Assembly (NCBI GenBank): GCA_905221605.1
Contig: CAJNDS010002122.1
Coordinates: 344,501 to 408,500 of the forward strand
Source: Symbiodinium natans
Lineage: Eukaryota; Sar; Dinophyceae; Suessiales; Symbiodiniaceae
Direction of reading: 5' to 3'
DNA length: 64,000 nt
The notes under the pieces are model-generated. The model searched no databases and was not told the origin of the DNA. It saw only the letters and a list, made by a program, of their open reading frames with translations. Position numbers and translations under genes: made by a program. Below are positions 9,608 to 19,034 of this stretch, one piece after another. The stretch's first letter is position 1; every line of letters starts with the position of its first letter.

Positions 9608-10012
9608 TCAATTGCTGGCAACCCTGGCCCTGACCCTGGCCCTGGCCCTGGCCCTGACCGGTCAGGCCCTGGCCCTGGCCTGGCCCTGGCCCTGGCCCTG
9701 GCCCTGGCCCTGGCCCTGGCCCTGGCCCTGGCGCCCTGGCCCCCCTACCCCTGGTCTGGCCCTGGCCCTGGCCCTGGCTCTGGCCCTGGCTCTGGCCCTG
9801 CTGGCCCTGCTGGCCCTGCTGGCCCTGCTGGCCTGCTGCCCCTCCTGGCTGGCCCTGCCTGCTGGCCCCTGCTGACCCTGCTGGCCCTGGCCGGCCCTGC
9901 TGCCTGCTGGCCTTGCTGCCCCGCCCCTGGCCCCTGGCCCTGGCCCTGGCCCTGGCCCTGGCCCTGGCCCTGGCCTGCCCTGGCCCTGTCCCTGGCCCTG
10001 GCCTTAAACCCT
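9608..10012. repeat. (CCCTGG)n minisatellite
   Basis: About 400 bases of CCCTGG/GCCCTG hexamers with CTGGCCCTG variants. The Leu-Ala and Pro-Trp frames are artefacts. Confidence 0.97.
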
Positions 10013-10074
10013 TGCTATGACCTAGGGGGGGCTTTTACGCAAATGTCCAAGCCAGGCCAGTAAGCAGGGGGGTC

Positions 10075-10419
10075 TTAAACCCTGAAAGGTCCGACCCCTC
10101 GCTTTGACCGCTCTAGTGACTCTGGCCAAGTGAACTTCGGCGTGGGGGGGATTCTTGCAAAACCTGCAGACTCTTCACGCCCTGAATTTTCTGTGAGAGG
10201 GCCCTTCGGCCCAGACCGTCCCCTGCGCAAAACCAGAGGGGGGGGATCCTTTGCCTTGTGCCCCCGAATGACCTCCGAAGTCAAGGGACACCCTTGGCAC
10301 CCCCTCAAAGTAGTCCCAGGCAGTGCTCGACATGCTGCCTTCTGGCCCCAGATGATCTCCGACTTCCTAGTGCCCCAATCAGCCACTGTTCCCAAGTGAC
10401 CCCCCCAAGAAATCGCCAA
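10075..10419 (-). CDS. Open region with internal duplication, uncertain
   Basis: A minus-strand frame of more than 100 codons reads, for example, GTVADWGTRKSEIIWGQKAA and later GCPLTSEVIRGHKAKDPPPL. SEIIWGQK and SEVIRGHK look like a diverged internal repeat. The plus strand is open over the same bases, so this could be a non-coding dispersed repeat rather than an exon. Confidence 0.3.
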   Translation of the reverse strand: MAISWGGHLGTVADWGTRKSEIIWGQKAACRALPGTTLRGCQGCPLTSEVIRGHKAKDPPPLVLRRGRSGPKGPLTENSGREESAGFARIPPTPKFTWPESLERSKRGVGPFRV

Positions 10420-10615
10420 CAGCTCGCCTCAAGTTCGGCAAGTGTTCACGACTCGCACATATCCCAAGCTTTCGCAGTTTTTCTTAGTGTGCTCTGAACA
10501 TGTTCGATATGTGAGATTTGAATGGCTGGCTTGGCTTTGGCTGGCTCCGGTTTGGTTTCGTGATGAGTATTGTTTGGGTGGCCTCGGGGTGGGCATGTCT
10601 TCACACTTTTTGCTA

Positions 10616-10722
10616 CACCCTAAACCCTAAACCCTAAACCCTAAACCCTAAACCCTAAACCCTAAACCCTAAACCCTAAACCCTAAACCCTATAAACCCT
10701 AAACCCTAAACCCTAAACCCTC
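10616..10722. repeat. CCCTAAA array (about 14 units)
   Basis: Near-perfect array with one CCCTATAAA variant, bordering the exon at 10728-10795. Confidence 0.95.
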
Positions 10723-10727
10723 GGACC

Positions 10728-10795
10728 CTGGGATGTGCCTTCGCTCAATGCCCGCTGGAAGACCGGCAGCCACCGCTTCGCACGAACCTGGGGCT
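10728..10795 (-). CDS. Exon candidate
   Basis: After CCAAG the minus strand reads QPQVRAKRWLPVFQRALSEG, then Thr-Ser-Gln. Protein-like; product unknown. Confidence 0.55.
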
Positions 10796-11001
10796 GCTTG
10801 GGGAGGCTTAGGGTTTAGGGTTTAGGGTTTAGGGTTTAGGGTTTAGGGTTTAGGGTTTAGGGTTTAGGGTTTAGGGTTTAGGGTTTAGGGTTTAGGGTTT
10901 AGGGTTTAGGGTTCAGGGTTTAGGGTTTAGGCTGCGAAGGTTGGGATGCAGAAGAGTCCAGATAAGGTTTAGATGGGTCCCAGGATAGGGCAATATCTTT
11001 A

Positions 11002-11093
11002 TCAAGGGACCCGTACTGGGCGAACGACCTGGTCGGCTTGCGCCATCGAGGTCGAGGGCTTAAGCGCCGCACCCCCGACTGTATCGGGGCGGC
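11002..11093 (-). CDS. Exon candidate ending in stop
   Basis: After AAAG the minus strand reads GRPDTVGGAALKPSTSMAQA, then DQVVRPVRVP and TGA (11002-11004). A second frame is also open, so the call is moderate. Confidence 0.4.
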
Positions 11094-11295
11094 CTTTATG
11101 GTTCAGGGCTTCTTTAGGTGCTTTAGGGCTTTAGGGGTTTAGGCTGCTTTAGGCTTTAAGGGTTTAGGGGCTTAGGCCTGCTTTAGGGTTTCAGGGTTTA
11201 GGGGTTTGAGGTTTATAGGGTTCATAGGCCATAAGGGTTTAAGGCGTTCAGGGTTTTGCAACCCCAAACCCTACAGAATCTGTACGTTGCGGCGC

Positions 11296-11351
11296 CTGAA
11301 CAACGCGGTGTAACATGCCGCCGTCGCAGGGGATGGTAACCGACAACCAGC
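11296..11351 (-). CDS. Exon candidate with CDGG motif
   Basis: After GATAG the minus strand reads two bases and then WLSVTIPCDGGMLHRVVQ, ending at a GC donor (TTCAG|GCGCC). The 56 bases are phase-consistent. A similar CDGGIMKTI appears on the plus strand at 42.08 kb. The family is not identified; an FKBP-type N-terminal block is only a suggestion. Confidence 0.5.
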
Positions 11352-11690
11352 CTATCCTCGGCCAGAACCGCAGTCCTGCAAACCCTTCGAGTTCACGCGC
11401 CCTAAACCCTCTGGGTTTAGGGGGGTTGGGCCTTGGGGTTTAGGGGTTGGGGTTCGGTCTTGCATCGTTCGATTTGGGAAGCAGGGCTTTGCCGATTGGG
11501 GTGTGGGGTTTGCGGTTTTGGGCAGGTGCTGGGACGTAAACTTGCCCAAGCCCTGCAGCCACCCCTCGCACTTGTTTGCTGCTTCCGATGCATGGAGACA
11601 TTTTGTCTCGCTGCTTGAATCAATCTGCGCCCGAGAGTGAATGGAAAGCTGCGGGGGAAGCCTTCCCAACCTGAAAACCAAAATCCTACA

Positions 11691-11795
11691 ACCCTTCAGC
11701 CCTACACTATGTTGCTTTTAAGGGCTTAGGGGCTTCAGTTTCCAACCCTTCAGCCCTACACTCTGTTGCTTTTAAGGGCTTAGGGTTTCAGTTTC
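11691..11795. repeat. Tandem duplication of about 60 bp
   Basis: 'aacccttcagccctacact' through 'cttttaagggctta' occurs twice in tandem with few changes. Confidence 0.85.
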
Positions 11796-11942
11796 AAGGT
11801 TCAGGGCTTGTGGAAAACCTGAGCCCAAGCCCTTGACCAAACTGTTAGGGTTCAGGAGTTCCTGTTCTCTTATGTACGAACCCTAAACCCTAAACCCTAA
11901 ACCCTAAACCCTAAACCCTAAACCCTGAACCCAGAACCACTT

Positions 11943-12028
11943 TTAGGCAGCCTCCTCCACTTCTATCAGGTGCTCTCGGTCCCACTCAGGGTTCGTGGAG
12001 CCCCAGACGGCGACGCTGCCGGAAGCCC
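11943..12028 (-). CDS. Candidate terminal exon
   Basis: After CCAG the minus strand reads two bases and then ASGSVAVWGSTNPEWDREHL, then IEVEEAA and TAA (11943-11945). The STNPEW block is reminiscent of the T-x-NPxW element of C2 domains, but one block is weak evidence. Confidence 0.55.
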
Positions 12029-12503
12029 CTGGTTTGGGGTTTAGGGTTTAGGGTTTAGGGTTGAGGGTGGTTGAGGGTTTAGGGTTTAAGGTTTAAGGTT
12101 TAAATTTAAGGCTTAGGGTTTAGGGTTTAGGCTCCCAGACAGCGTGCGGCGAGGAAGCTTTAAAGGGCGGAGGGATTTAGGGATTTAGGGCTTTTGGGTT
12201 TAGGGTTTAGGGTTTGGAATTGCGGGTTTAAGGGCTTTCGGGTTGAAGGCTGAAAGCTTTAGGGTTTAGGGCTTTAGGGCTTTAGGGCTTTAGGGCTTTA
12301 GGGCGTTAGGGCTTTAGGGCTTTAGGGCTTTTGGGCTTTAAGGCTTTAGGGCTTCAGGGCTGAGGGCCTTCGGTTTAGGGTTTTGGTGGGGCTTAGGGCT
12401 TGTGGGGCTCCAAGACCTGGATAAGCTCTGGGTTGAGGGTCTTAGGGCTTCAGGGGTCAGATGGACCCTGAACCCTGAACCCAAAAAACCCGAAGCCCTA
12501 AAC

Positions 12504-12578
12504 CTGAGGGGGTTTGGACGCTTCGGAAAACAAGAGTTTAGGAGGCTCTGGGTCCCACTTCAGCGGCACCAATCCACA
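12504..12578 (-). CDS. Exon candidate (25 codons)
   Basis: Between TTAG and a GTTTAGG donor (CTCAG|GTTTAG) the minus strand reads CGLVPLKWDPEPPKLLFSEA, then SKPPQ. It is exactly 75 bases with good composition. Confidence 0.6.
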
Positions 12579-12921
12579 CTAATGAAATGAATCCTAAAGC
12601 CCCAAACCTTCAACCCTCAACCCTAAACCCTAAATCCTAAACCCTGTGGAGGGGCGGTGGGGTTGAAGTTGTCATTGAGGATTTAGGGTTAAGGTTGGGA
12701 TGTTCCCCCTTATTCTACCCCCCCCCCCCCCGAAAAAAAAAAAAACAAACCCTAAACCCTAAACCTGGATGGGGATTGTAGATCCCAATTGTAAGGGTGT
12801 CGTGTTGCAAGGTTGCAGGGGTGTGAGGTTTAGAGTTTAAGGTGTAGGGGCGGGCTGAGGGTTTAGGGCTAGGGTTTTAGAGTTTAGGGGTTAGGGGTTT
12901 GGTCTCGCCCCTAAGTGCCAC

Positions 12922-12976
12922 CTTGTGCTACTGCGACATGGTCGTCGACGTAGAAGAAGTTGAAGATATTCAGATC
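12922..12976 (-). CDS. Exon candidate with YVDD
   Basis: After GCAG the minus strand reads DLNIFNFFYVDDHVAVAQ, then a GT donor (CAAG|GTGGCAC). YVDD is the catalytic box of many reverse transcriptases, but the flanking residues are not clearly those of a known clade. An ordinary protein exon is just as likely. Confidence 0.55.
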
Positions 12977-13226
12977 CTGCAATCCTTGACTCAGTTGCAA
13001 CCCTAGACCTTAAACCCTAAACCCAGGATTGAGGGTTTAGGGTTTTGGTTTGGGGTTTGGGTTTGCCAGAGTGCGGATCTTCATATGGTCCCCTACCTCC
13101 TTCGAAGGGACCTGAGGTACGGGCCCTTCATTTGTTTTGGGTATATAAGGGCTATATAAGGGGTGTACCTTTGTAAGGGCCCATACTACGGGGCCATGTA
13201 ACCACCCTTAGATAACCCCACATCCT

Positions 13227-13255
13227 ACAATCCCAGAAGCGCTGAAGCACCTGAA
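13227..13255 (-). CDS. Small exon candidate
   Basis: The minus strand reads PLQVLQRFWDCRMW next to a low-GC palindrome-like stretch (13130-13200). Short, low confidence. Confidence 0.3.
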
Positions 13256-13407
13256 GGGGCCCTGTATTGCTTAGGGCTTAGGGTCTAGGGTTTAGGGTTA
13301 GGGGGTTTAAGGCTTAGGGTTTGGGGTTTAGGGTTTTGGGTGTAGGGTTTGGGGTTTAGGGTTCGGGGTTTAGGGTTTAGTGTTCAGGGTTTAGGGTTAT
13401 GACTTAC

Positions 13408-13518
13408 CCCTCATACCCAGAGGCTCCAGTTGTCGTACTATCATGGATGCAGGTTGCGGGGATTCGCGAGGCCCAGCGAGCCCATTCAGCAGCATTAGCC
13501 CGTCATCTAGCCCAAAAC
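13408..13518 (-). CDS. Exon candidate with GTAAGT donor
   Basis: The minus strand reads GLDDGLMLLNGLAGPRESPQ, then PASMIVRQLEPLGMRG, stopping exactly at a consensus GTAAGTC donor. The plus strand is also open (PEAPVVVLSWMQVAG), but the donor favours minus. Confidence 0.5.
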
Positions 13519-13556
13519 CTTGCAGACGGTGCCGAACCCCAATCCCTGCCCATAAC

Positions 13557-13890
13557 CCTAAACCCTTTAAACCCTTTAAACCCTCTATACCCTTTAAACC
13601 CTTTAAATCCTTAAAACCCGCTAAACCCTTTAAACCCTGTAAACCCTTTAAACCCATTACACCCTTAAAACCCTTTAAACCCTTTAAGCCTTAAGCCCTA
13701 AAAACCCCAAAAACCCTAAAAACCCTAAAACCCTAAAACCCTAAAACCCTAAAACCCTAAAAACTATAAAAACACTAAAAACCCTAAAAACCCTAAAACC
13801 CTAAAAACCCTAAAAACCCCCAAAACCCTAAAAACCCCAAAGACCCTAAAAACCCTAAACCCTAAGCCCTAAGCCCTAAACCCCCAACCT
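13557..13890. repeat. CCCTTTAAA then CCCTAAAAA arrays
   Basis: Derived units (CCCTTTAAA, CCCTAAAA, CCCTAAAAA) rather than the canonical 7-mer. The Lys-Pro and Leu-Lys frames are artefacts. Confidence 0.9.
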
Positions 13891-13971
13891 TCAGGCCAGG
13901 GGGCGTGCGTCCTCAAACTTTGCGTCGCCCTCGGGGCCTGGGCCAAAGCCTTCAAATGGCCAAGACCAGTC
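13891..13971 (-). CDS. Candidate terminal exon (26 codons + stop)
   Basis: After CCGAG the minus strand reads DWSWPFEGFGPGPEGDAKFE, then DARPLA and TGA (13891-13893). Exactly 81 bases. The acidic/aromatic C-terminus is convincing; product unknown. Confidence 0.65.
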   Translation of the reverse strand, partial: DWSWPFEGFGPGPEGDAKFEDARPLA

Positions 13972-14321
13972 CTCGGGTTTAGGGTTTAGGGTTTAGGGCT
14001 TAGGGCTTAGGGTTTAGGGTTTAGGGTTTAGGGTTTAGTATTTAGGGTTTAGGGTTTAGGGTTTAGGGTTTAGGGGGTTCTTAAGGTGGCCCAGGAACCA
14101 ATATGAAAATAGAGGGTACCCTTTTTGGGGTTAGGTTACCTTACAGGGGGACAGAAGGCGGCCCACCCTAGACCCTAAACCCTGAACCCTAAACCCACGA
14201 ACCCCACCTTCTATGAGAGCGCAGGTGTGCCGAAGTCCGCCTGTCGGGCCGGATGGGTTTGGTAGGTGTTAAGGGCTTAGGGCTTAGGGCTTAGGGCTTA
14301 GAGCTTAGGGTTTTAGGATTC

Positions 14322-14399
14322 ATTCTTGCCATCGCTGCGCGCGTGACACATGCCGAAAACCAGGCTTTCCCAGACAAGGGTTGCAACTTCTTGTAGCCC
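14322..14399 (-). CDS. Exon candidate
   Basis: After CCAG the minus strand reads GLQEVATLVWESLVFGMCHA, then RSDGKNE. Strong composition. It lies beside a family 4 element end (agtagggaatgaggga) at about 14410. Confidence 0.55.
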
Positions 14400-14505
14400 C
14401 TGGTTCTGAGTAGGGAATGAGGGATTGGGGCCCTATGCCAGCCAGGTAGATGACACATCTGCCTTTCAAGCCATCTTTGGACCAAAAAACCTGACATATG
14501 GCAGT

Positions 14506-14538
<33 letters not shown>
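14506..14538. repeat. Poly-G run (about 33)
   Basis: Long homopolymer. Similar G or C runs occur at 5826, 6140, 17050, 27340, 30490, 30880, 31070 and 40022. Run lengths in an assembly are unreliable. Confidence 0.95.
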
Positions 14539-14540
<2 letters not shown>

Positions 14541-14709
14541 AGCAACCCCAAACACCAAACCCCAAAAGCCCTAAACCCCTAAACTCCAAACCCCAACCCT
14601 CAACCCTAAACCCTAAACCCTAAACCCTAAACCCTAAACCCTTAACCCCAAGCCCTCAACCCTAAACCCTCCTGAAAACCCTAAACCCTAAACTCTAAAC
14701 CCTAAACTC

Positions 14710-14776
14710 TTCCCTGCGGTCCTGGCCAAAGGCCATCACGTTGTTGGTGATGGGCTGGAAGGCCTTGGGCTGACTT
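14710..14776 (-). CDS. Exon candidate
   Basis: After AATAG the minus strand reads one base and then SQPKAFQPITNNVMAFGQDR, then Arg-Glu-Glu. Convincing composition; product unknown. Confidence 0.6.
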
Positions 14777-14782
14777 CTATTG

Positions 14783-14930
14783 GGTTTAGGGTTTAGGGTT
14801 TAGGGTTTAGGGTTTAGGGTTTAGGGTTTAGGGTTTAGGGTTTAGGGTTTAGGGTTTAGGGTTTAGGGTTTAGGGTTTAGGGCTTAGGGTTTAGGGTTTA
14901 GGGTTTAGGGTTTAGGGTTTAGGGTTTCTG
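14783..14930. repeat. Telomere-type array (about 20 units)
   Basis: Near-perfect TTTAGGG with one TTAGGGC variant, on the 5' side (minus sense) of the exon at 14710-14776. Confidence 0.96.
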
Positions 14931-15208
14931 GGGCTGTAGGCTTTCGGCCTTCGGGGGCTGGTACCGAGGGTTGGGGACTTTAGAAACTTTTCACCCTAGA
15001 CGCTTTCCAAAAAATGCCACCCAAAACCCTCAAACCCGAATCCTCCGTCCCGAGCCCTAGACCCTATAGATCCTAAATCCGATTTTTCTGGTTTAGGGTT
15101 TAGGGTTTAGGGTTTGGGGTTTGGGGTTTGGGGTTTTGGGGTTTAGGGCTTAGGGTTTACAGATCCTAAAGCCCAAGCCCTGCCATCAGAATCTTCCCAA
15201 GTTGGGTG

Positions 15209-15215
15209 TCAGGGT

Positions 15216-15303
<88 letters not shown>

Positions 15304-15305
15304 GG
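15209..15305. repeat. TTGAGGG variant array (about 14 units)
   Basis: A homogeneous array of TTGAGGG, a one-base variant of the telomere unit, expanded on its own. A complementary array (CCCTCAA) sits at 22680-22812. Confidence 0.96.
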
Positions 15306-15321
15306 TGCGGGGTTTAAGGTT

Positions 15322-15384
15322 TCAACGGACTTCAGGGCCTTGCAGAGCGGCATCCTGACCCCCGCCTTCTTTGCTTCAAAAGAG
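15322..15384 (-). CDS. Exon candidate
   Basis: The minus strand reads FEAKKAGVRMPLCKALKSVE. Another frame (SKEGGGQDAALQGPEV) would join in phase to the exon at 15478-15582, so the frame is uncertain while coding character is likely. Confidence 0.5.
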
Positions 15385-15477
15385 GACCCTAAACCCTAAA
15401 CCCTAAACCCTAAACCCCAAACCCCAAAACCCCAAACCCCAAAACCCTAAACCCTAAACCCTAATTTCCAAACCTGG

Positions 15478-15582
15478 GGACCATCGTCGTGCGCTTCTCG
15501 GGCGAGGGCCACTTGAAGCCTTGGTAGTTTTGCGCCATTTTTGGGTAGGATTTCGTGTCGCCCACAACCGCAAACCAGGCTT
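15478..15582 (-). CDS. Exon candidate (about 35 codons)
   Basis: The minus strand reads AWFAVVGDTKSYPKMAQNYQ, then GFKWPSPEKRTTMVP, and meets a GT donor (CCCAG|GTTTGG). One of the clearest coding islands. Product not recognised. Confidence 0.65.
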
Positions 15583-15729
15583 TTTGGGGGTTTCAAGGGC
15601 TGATTCCTGTCTCAGTGTTTCGCTTCGGCTTGAGGATCGAGGGACTCATTACAGGGTTCAGGACTTTGGGGTTTTTAACAGATTCATCCAGTAGGCACCC
15701 CCCCCCCTCCCCCCCCCCACCCAACAACG

Positions 15730-15910
15730 GCTCTGTTGGGGGTTTCGCTTGTAGACCTGCTTTTGTACCGACTGGCCAAGGCCCCCGATCCTGCAAGTGA
15801 GTCGTGTTTGCGAGGCTGCATGGCTTTGACAACGCCATGGCAGGAGATGTCTTGACCTCTTCAGCGGGTGATCGCGCGCAGTTTGGCGCTGAGATTTGTC
15901 CAAAACTGCG
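15730..15910 (-). CDS. Exon candidate
   Basis: The minus-strand frame contains NCARSPAEEVKTSPAMALSK, then PCSLANTTHLQDRGPWPV. A second minus frame is also open, so exact product and edges are unclear. Confidence 0.4.
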
Positions 15911-16013
15911 GCAAACCCCACCGAACCCTAAGCCGTAAACCCTGCAGATGCAACAAAAGAAAGAGATTCCCAAAAGCGACCGGGAGGCGGGCGAAGTAGC
16001 CTGGGCTGCGGCT

Positions 16014-16056
16014 TTAAGCTTCTTCGTCCACACCCTCCTCTACCTCAAAGTCTCCC
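16014..16056 (-). CDS. Candidate terminal exon, acidic C-terminus
   Basis: The minus strand reads GDFEVEEGVDEEA and TAA (16014-16016). An alternative frame across 15945-16033 reads WTKKLKAAAQATSPASRSLL. The acidic ending is typical of a real C-terminus, but both remain possible. Confidence 0.4.
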
Positions 16057-16338
16057 TAAACCCTAAACCCTAAACCCTAAACCCTACACCCTAAATCCTA
16101 AACCCTAAACCTTAAACACTCAACCCTGGAACCTAGACCTCCGCTCTCTCTCTCTCTCTCTTTTCTTTCTTCCGTTGTCTGTGCTCCTTCCGAATTTTCT
16201 TTGCATCGCCTACTCCCCCCAAATCATCACCTCTGTCAGATCGGGCCCTTGACGTCCAACCTTACAGGGGGAATCGGGGGAGTTCGTAAGCGGACACAAA
16301 GTGGAGCTATACATGCATCCTACAGTTCCTAAAAGGAC

Positions 16339-16489
16339 CTGAAAATTGCGCGTAGTCTTTAAGCCGGGTGGCTTGGGTGGGACTTGGGCCACTCAGGAAC
16401 AGAAGCTCTTCCCACAAAGATACCCAGTGGGAGGGAACAGGCACACGTGCCGTAGCAAAAATCAGGGGAAAAGTAAATTCAGCATCTCC
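16339..16489 (-). CDS. Long exon candidate (50 codons)
   Basis: Between AAAAG and a GT donor (TTCAG|GTCC) the minus strand reads GDAEFTFPLIFATARVPVPS, then HWVSLWEELLFLSGPSPTQ and TRLKDYAQFS. The 151 bases are one of the longest clean coding islands outside the RND gene. No family recognised. Confidence 0.65.
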
Positions 16490-16689
16490 CTTTTAGCTGC
16501 ACAAACTCCCAGAGTGTCTCCCTGGCATGTGGGGCAGTGCCTGTAACTGAAGGCACCACCCCAACCAGAAGGGAGGCGGTGACGCGATTCAGGTTAGTGT
16601 TTATGGTTTAGGGTTTAGGGTTTAGGGTTTAGGGTTTAGGGCTAGGGTTTAGGGTTTAGGCCCTTAAAGACGGCTAGGACCGTTCCGGG

Positions 16690-16778
16690 CAGCCAAAGAA
16701 GAAGCCGCCGAAGCCCAACATCTCGAACACCCCGTTCTGGTTGACGCGTTTGGTGCCTTGTGGCCCCAACGGACATGA
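16690..16778 (-). CDS. Exon candidate
   Basis: The minus strand reads CPLGPQGTKRVNQNGVFEML, then GFGGFFFGCPERS. Strongly protein-like (Phe, Asn, Cys). The plus strand is partly open but less convincing. Confidence 0.6.
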
Positions 16779-16911
16779 GGAACAAAACAAGGGCTTAGGG
16801 TTTAGGGTTTAGGGCGAGGGTTCAAGGTTCAGGGTTTAGGGTTTAGGGTAGGGTGTGCCAGAAAAAGAACCAAAACGCGGGGGGGGTGGGGGGGGGTAGG
16901 GGGGGGTCCCC

Positions 16912-16995
16912 GGGCAGCTTTTCCATGGAGGGCCAGGGACCACCCACACGGCATAAACTCACGGACCATAGGCGGTTTCGCACAGGACATAGGGG
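16912..16995 (-). CDS. Exon candidate
   Basis: The minus strand reads APMSCAKPPMVREFMPCGWS, then LALHGKAARG, between G/C-rich runs at 16880 and 17040. Confidence 0.45.
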
Positions 16996-17817
16996 CCCTT
17001 TGGGAAAAAACCACCCACCCCTGCCCTACCCACCCTGCCCCCCCACACCCCCCCCCCCCCCCCCCCCCCCCCCCCCGCCCTACACCCCCCCTACCCCCCC
17101 ACCCCCCTACCCCCCCCCCCACCAACTTTGGCATCCTTTGACCTGACGAACGCGTTTAAACCTTTCAACTATTATGCTCCAGCGGGGTCGGCGGCTTGAG
17201 CCGGAGGCTCTTAAATTTAGGGTTTAGGGTTTAGGGTTTAGGGTTTAGGGTTTAGGGTTTCGGGCTTCGGGCTTAGGGCTTAGGGCTTACTCTGCCGAAA
17301 AACCCGAAGTGAAACCTAGACCCCAATGTTTGAGGGGGAGGGTTCAGGGTTCAGGGTTTCGGGCTTAGGGTTTGGAGTTTAGGGTGGAGGGTGTAGGTAG
17401 TGTTTAGGGGTCTAGGGACATTCATCTCGCTTGGATACTGGCTGCAGGAGCGTCAAAGTATGGGTTCAGGGTTGCAGGCTCAGGGCTCCAAAAGTCACTT
17501 CAGGGTTTAGGGTTTAGGGCTTAGGGTTTAGGGTTTAGGGTTTAGGGTTTAGGGTTCCTCATTAAGCAACATGCCATGAAACTATGCAGGGGGTCCTTAA
17601 TACGATTTAAGGTCTATACTCCTCAACTAAGGGGCCTAAGGGGTATTGGGCTCTTCGGCGTTTCTGCTGCCTCAAGTCAGCAAAATTCTTTCCCTAAACC
17701 CTAAACCCTAAACCCTAAACCCTAAACCCTACTAACCCCTATGACAACCCCCATCTAACAACCAGATACGACCCGTAGGGACGACTCCAAGGGCCGTCAC
17801 GGAGTTTGATATCCCCA

Positions 17818-17925
17818 AAGAGCCCAATACTTTTTAAAAGGAATATCAGCCAGGAATATGCCTTAAGTCATATTACGGATCCCTAGAATAAGGAGTAGCG
17901 GGGGGCTCTTTGGCAGCCCCTGTTT
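17818..17925. mobile_element. Family 1 palindromic element
   Basis: It opens with aaagagcccaatac and closes with ggggggctctttgg, with 'aggaatat' and 'ccttaagtcatatt' inside. A partial copy lies at 17590-17658 and another full copy at 18309-18412. Confidence 0.65.
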
Positions 17926-18081
17926 TGTAGGGTTGCTACATACACCCCACCCCCCACTTCCGAGCCCCTTTAACCCCAATGCCCCAAACCCTCTAAGGTC
18001 AGAAGAAGACTGCAGTCTGCCCTCAAACCCTAAGCCATACACCCTATACCCTATAAAGCCAAACCCTGAACCCTAAACCCT

Positions 18082-18172
18082 AGGGTTTAGGGTTTAGGGT
18101 TTAGGGTTTAGGGTTTAGGGTTTAGGGTTTAGGGTTTAGGGTTTAGGGTTTAGGGTTTAGGGTTTAGGGTTC
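18082..18172. repeat. Telomere-type array (about 13 units)
   Basis: It begins where a short CCCTAAA tract meets TTTAGGG head to head (about 18080), giving a local inversion point. Confidence 0.95.
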
Positions 18173-18175
18173 CCC

Positions 18176-18264
18176 AAAGCAGAGCCACTGTTCTCAAAGC
18201 GTTGCACTGCAGTCACCAGGCCATCCACATACCAGCCCCGGTCAAGCGGAGATGGAGGCGCGAC
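18176..18264 (-). CDS. Exon candidate
   Basis: After ACAG the minus strand reads VAPPSPLDRGWYVDGLVTAV, then QRFENSGSALG. Very convincing composition; product unknown. It is flanked on the 3' side by the array ending at 18172. Confidence 0.65.
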
Positions 18265-18308
18265 CTGTATCATTATGTGGGGGGCTTAGGGCTTCGGGTC
18301 TAGGGGCC

Positions 18309-18412
18309 CCAAAGAGCCCAACACCCCTTAAGGAACACGCCTTAAAGCGTATCGGGACCCTTCGTGTGATTTAAGGTACAGTAGAGTACTTGTTTAAGGG
18401 GCATTGGGCTCT
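18309..18412. mobile_element. Family 1 palindromic element
   Basis: Ends aaagagcccaacacccctta and 'taaggggcattgggctct' are inverted copies. The interior has 'gatttaaggta', the family signature. No coding capacity. Confidence 0.7.
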
Positions 18413-19034
18413 GTGGGTCTGGCGCCCCAGCCAACAAACCTATAAATCACTAAGCCGCCGATGAACCCTAAACATTACCCCCGAAACCCCAAACTTCAAG
18501 GCCACCTTCCAAAAAGGGTTTAGGGTTTAGGGTTTAGGGTTTAGGGTTTAGGGTTTAGGGTTTTAGGGTTTTAGGGTTTTAGGGTTTTAGGGTTTAGGGG
18601 TATCCTGAACTCTCAAGCCTGAATCATGCGGTCCTTTCTGTCCAATCCTAAGCCGCAAACTCTCCAAAACCCTCAACCCAAAAGAGGCCAACTGAGGGGC
18701 CATTCGTGCCTTGTGCGCCTCCAAACCCGGGTTTCGGGTTTAGGGTGCAGGCTCGCTCGCAGAATAACCTGCCTAGCAAAGCCCTTGAAACTCAAGACCC
18801 TCAACCCGAAACCATGAAGGCTGAAACTTAGCCGCGTACACACAAATAAGCCCTTAACCTTAAACCCTGGAAGACCTCAGCCGCAGGAGAAGATTTGTTT
18901 TTGCAGTCGGCCCTAGAGGCGTTCTGGCTTTAGGTTGAAGACTTCAGGTTTCTGGGGGTTGACGGGTGTAGGAAACAGCGCCGAGTCTTTACGCTTTCTG
19001 AGCTTCTGGGTTTCCTATACCCCTATAAACACCT

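Noticed and set aside
9612-9875. Leu-Ala frame of 87 codons
   Set aside because: Produced by the CCCTGG minisatellite.
16346-16546. Plus-strand frame of 66 codons
   Set aside because: Shadow of the much more protein-like minus-strand exon at 16339-16489.
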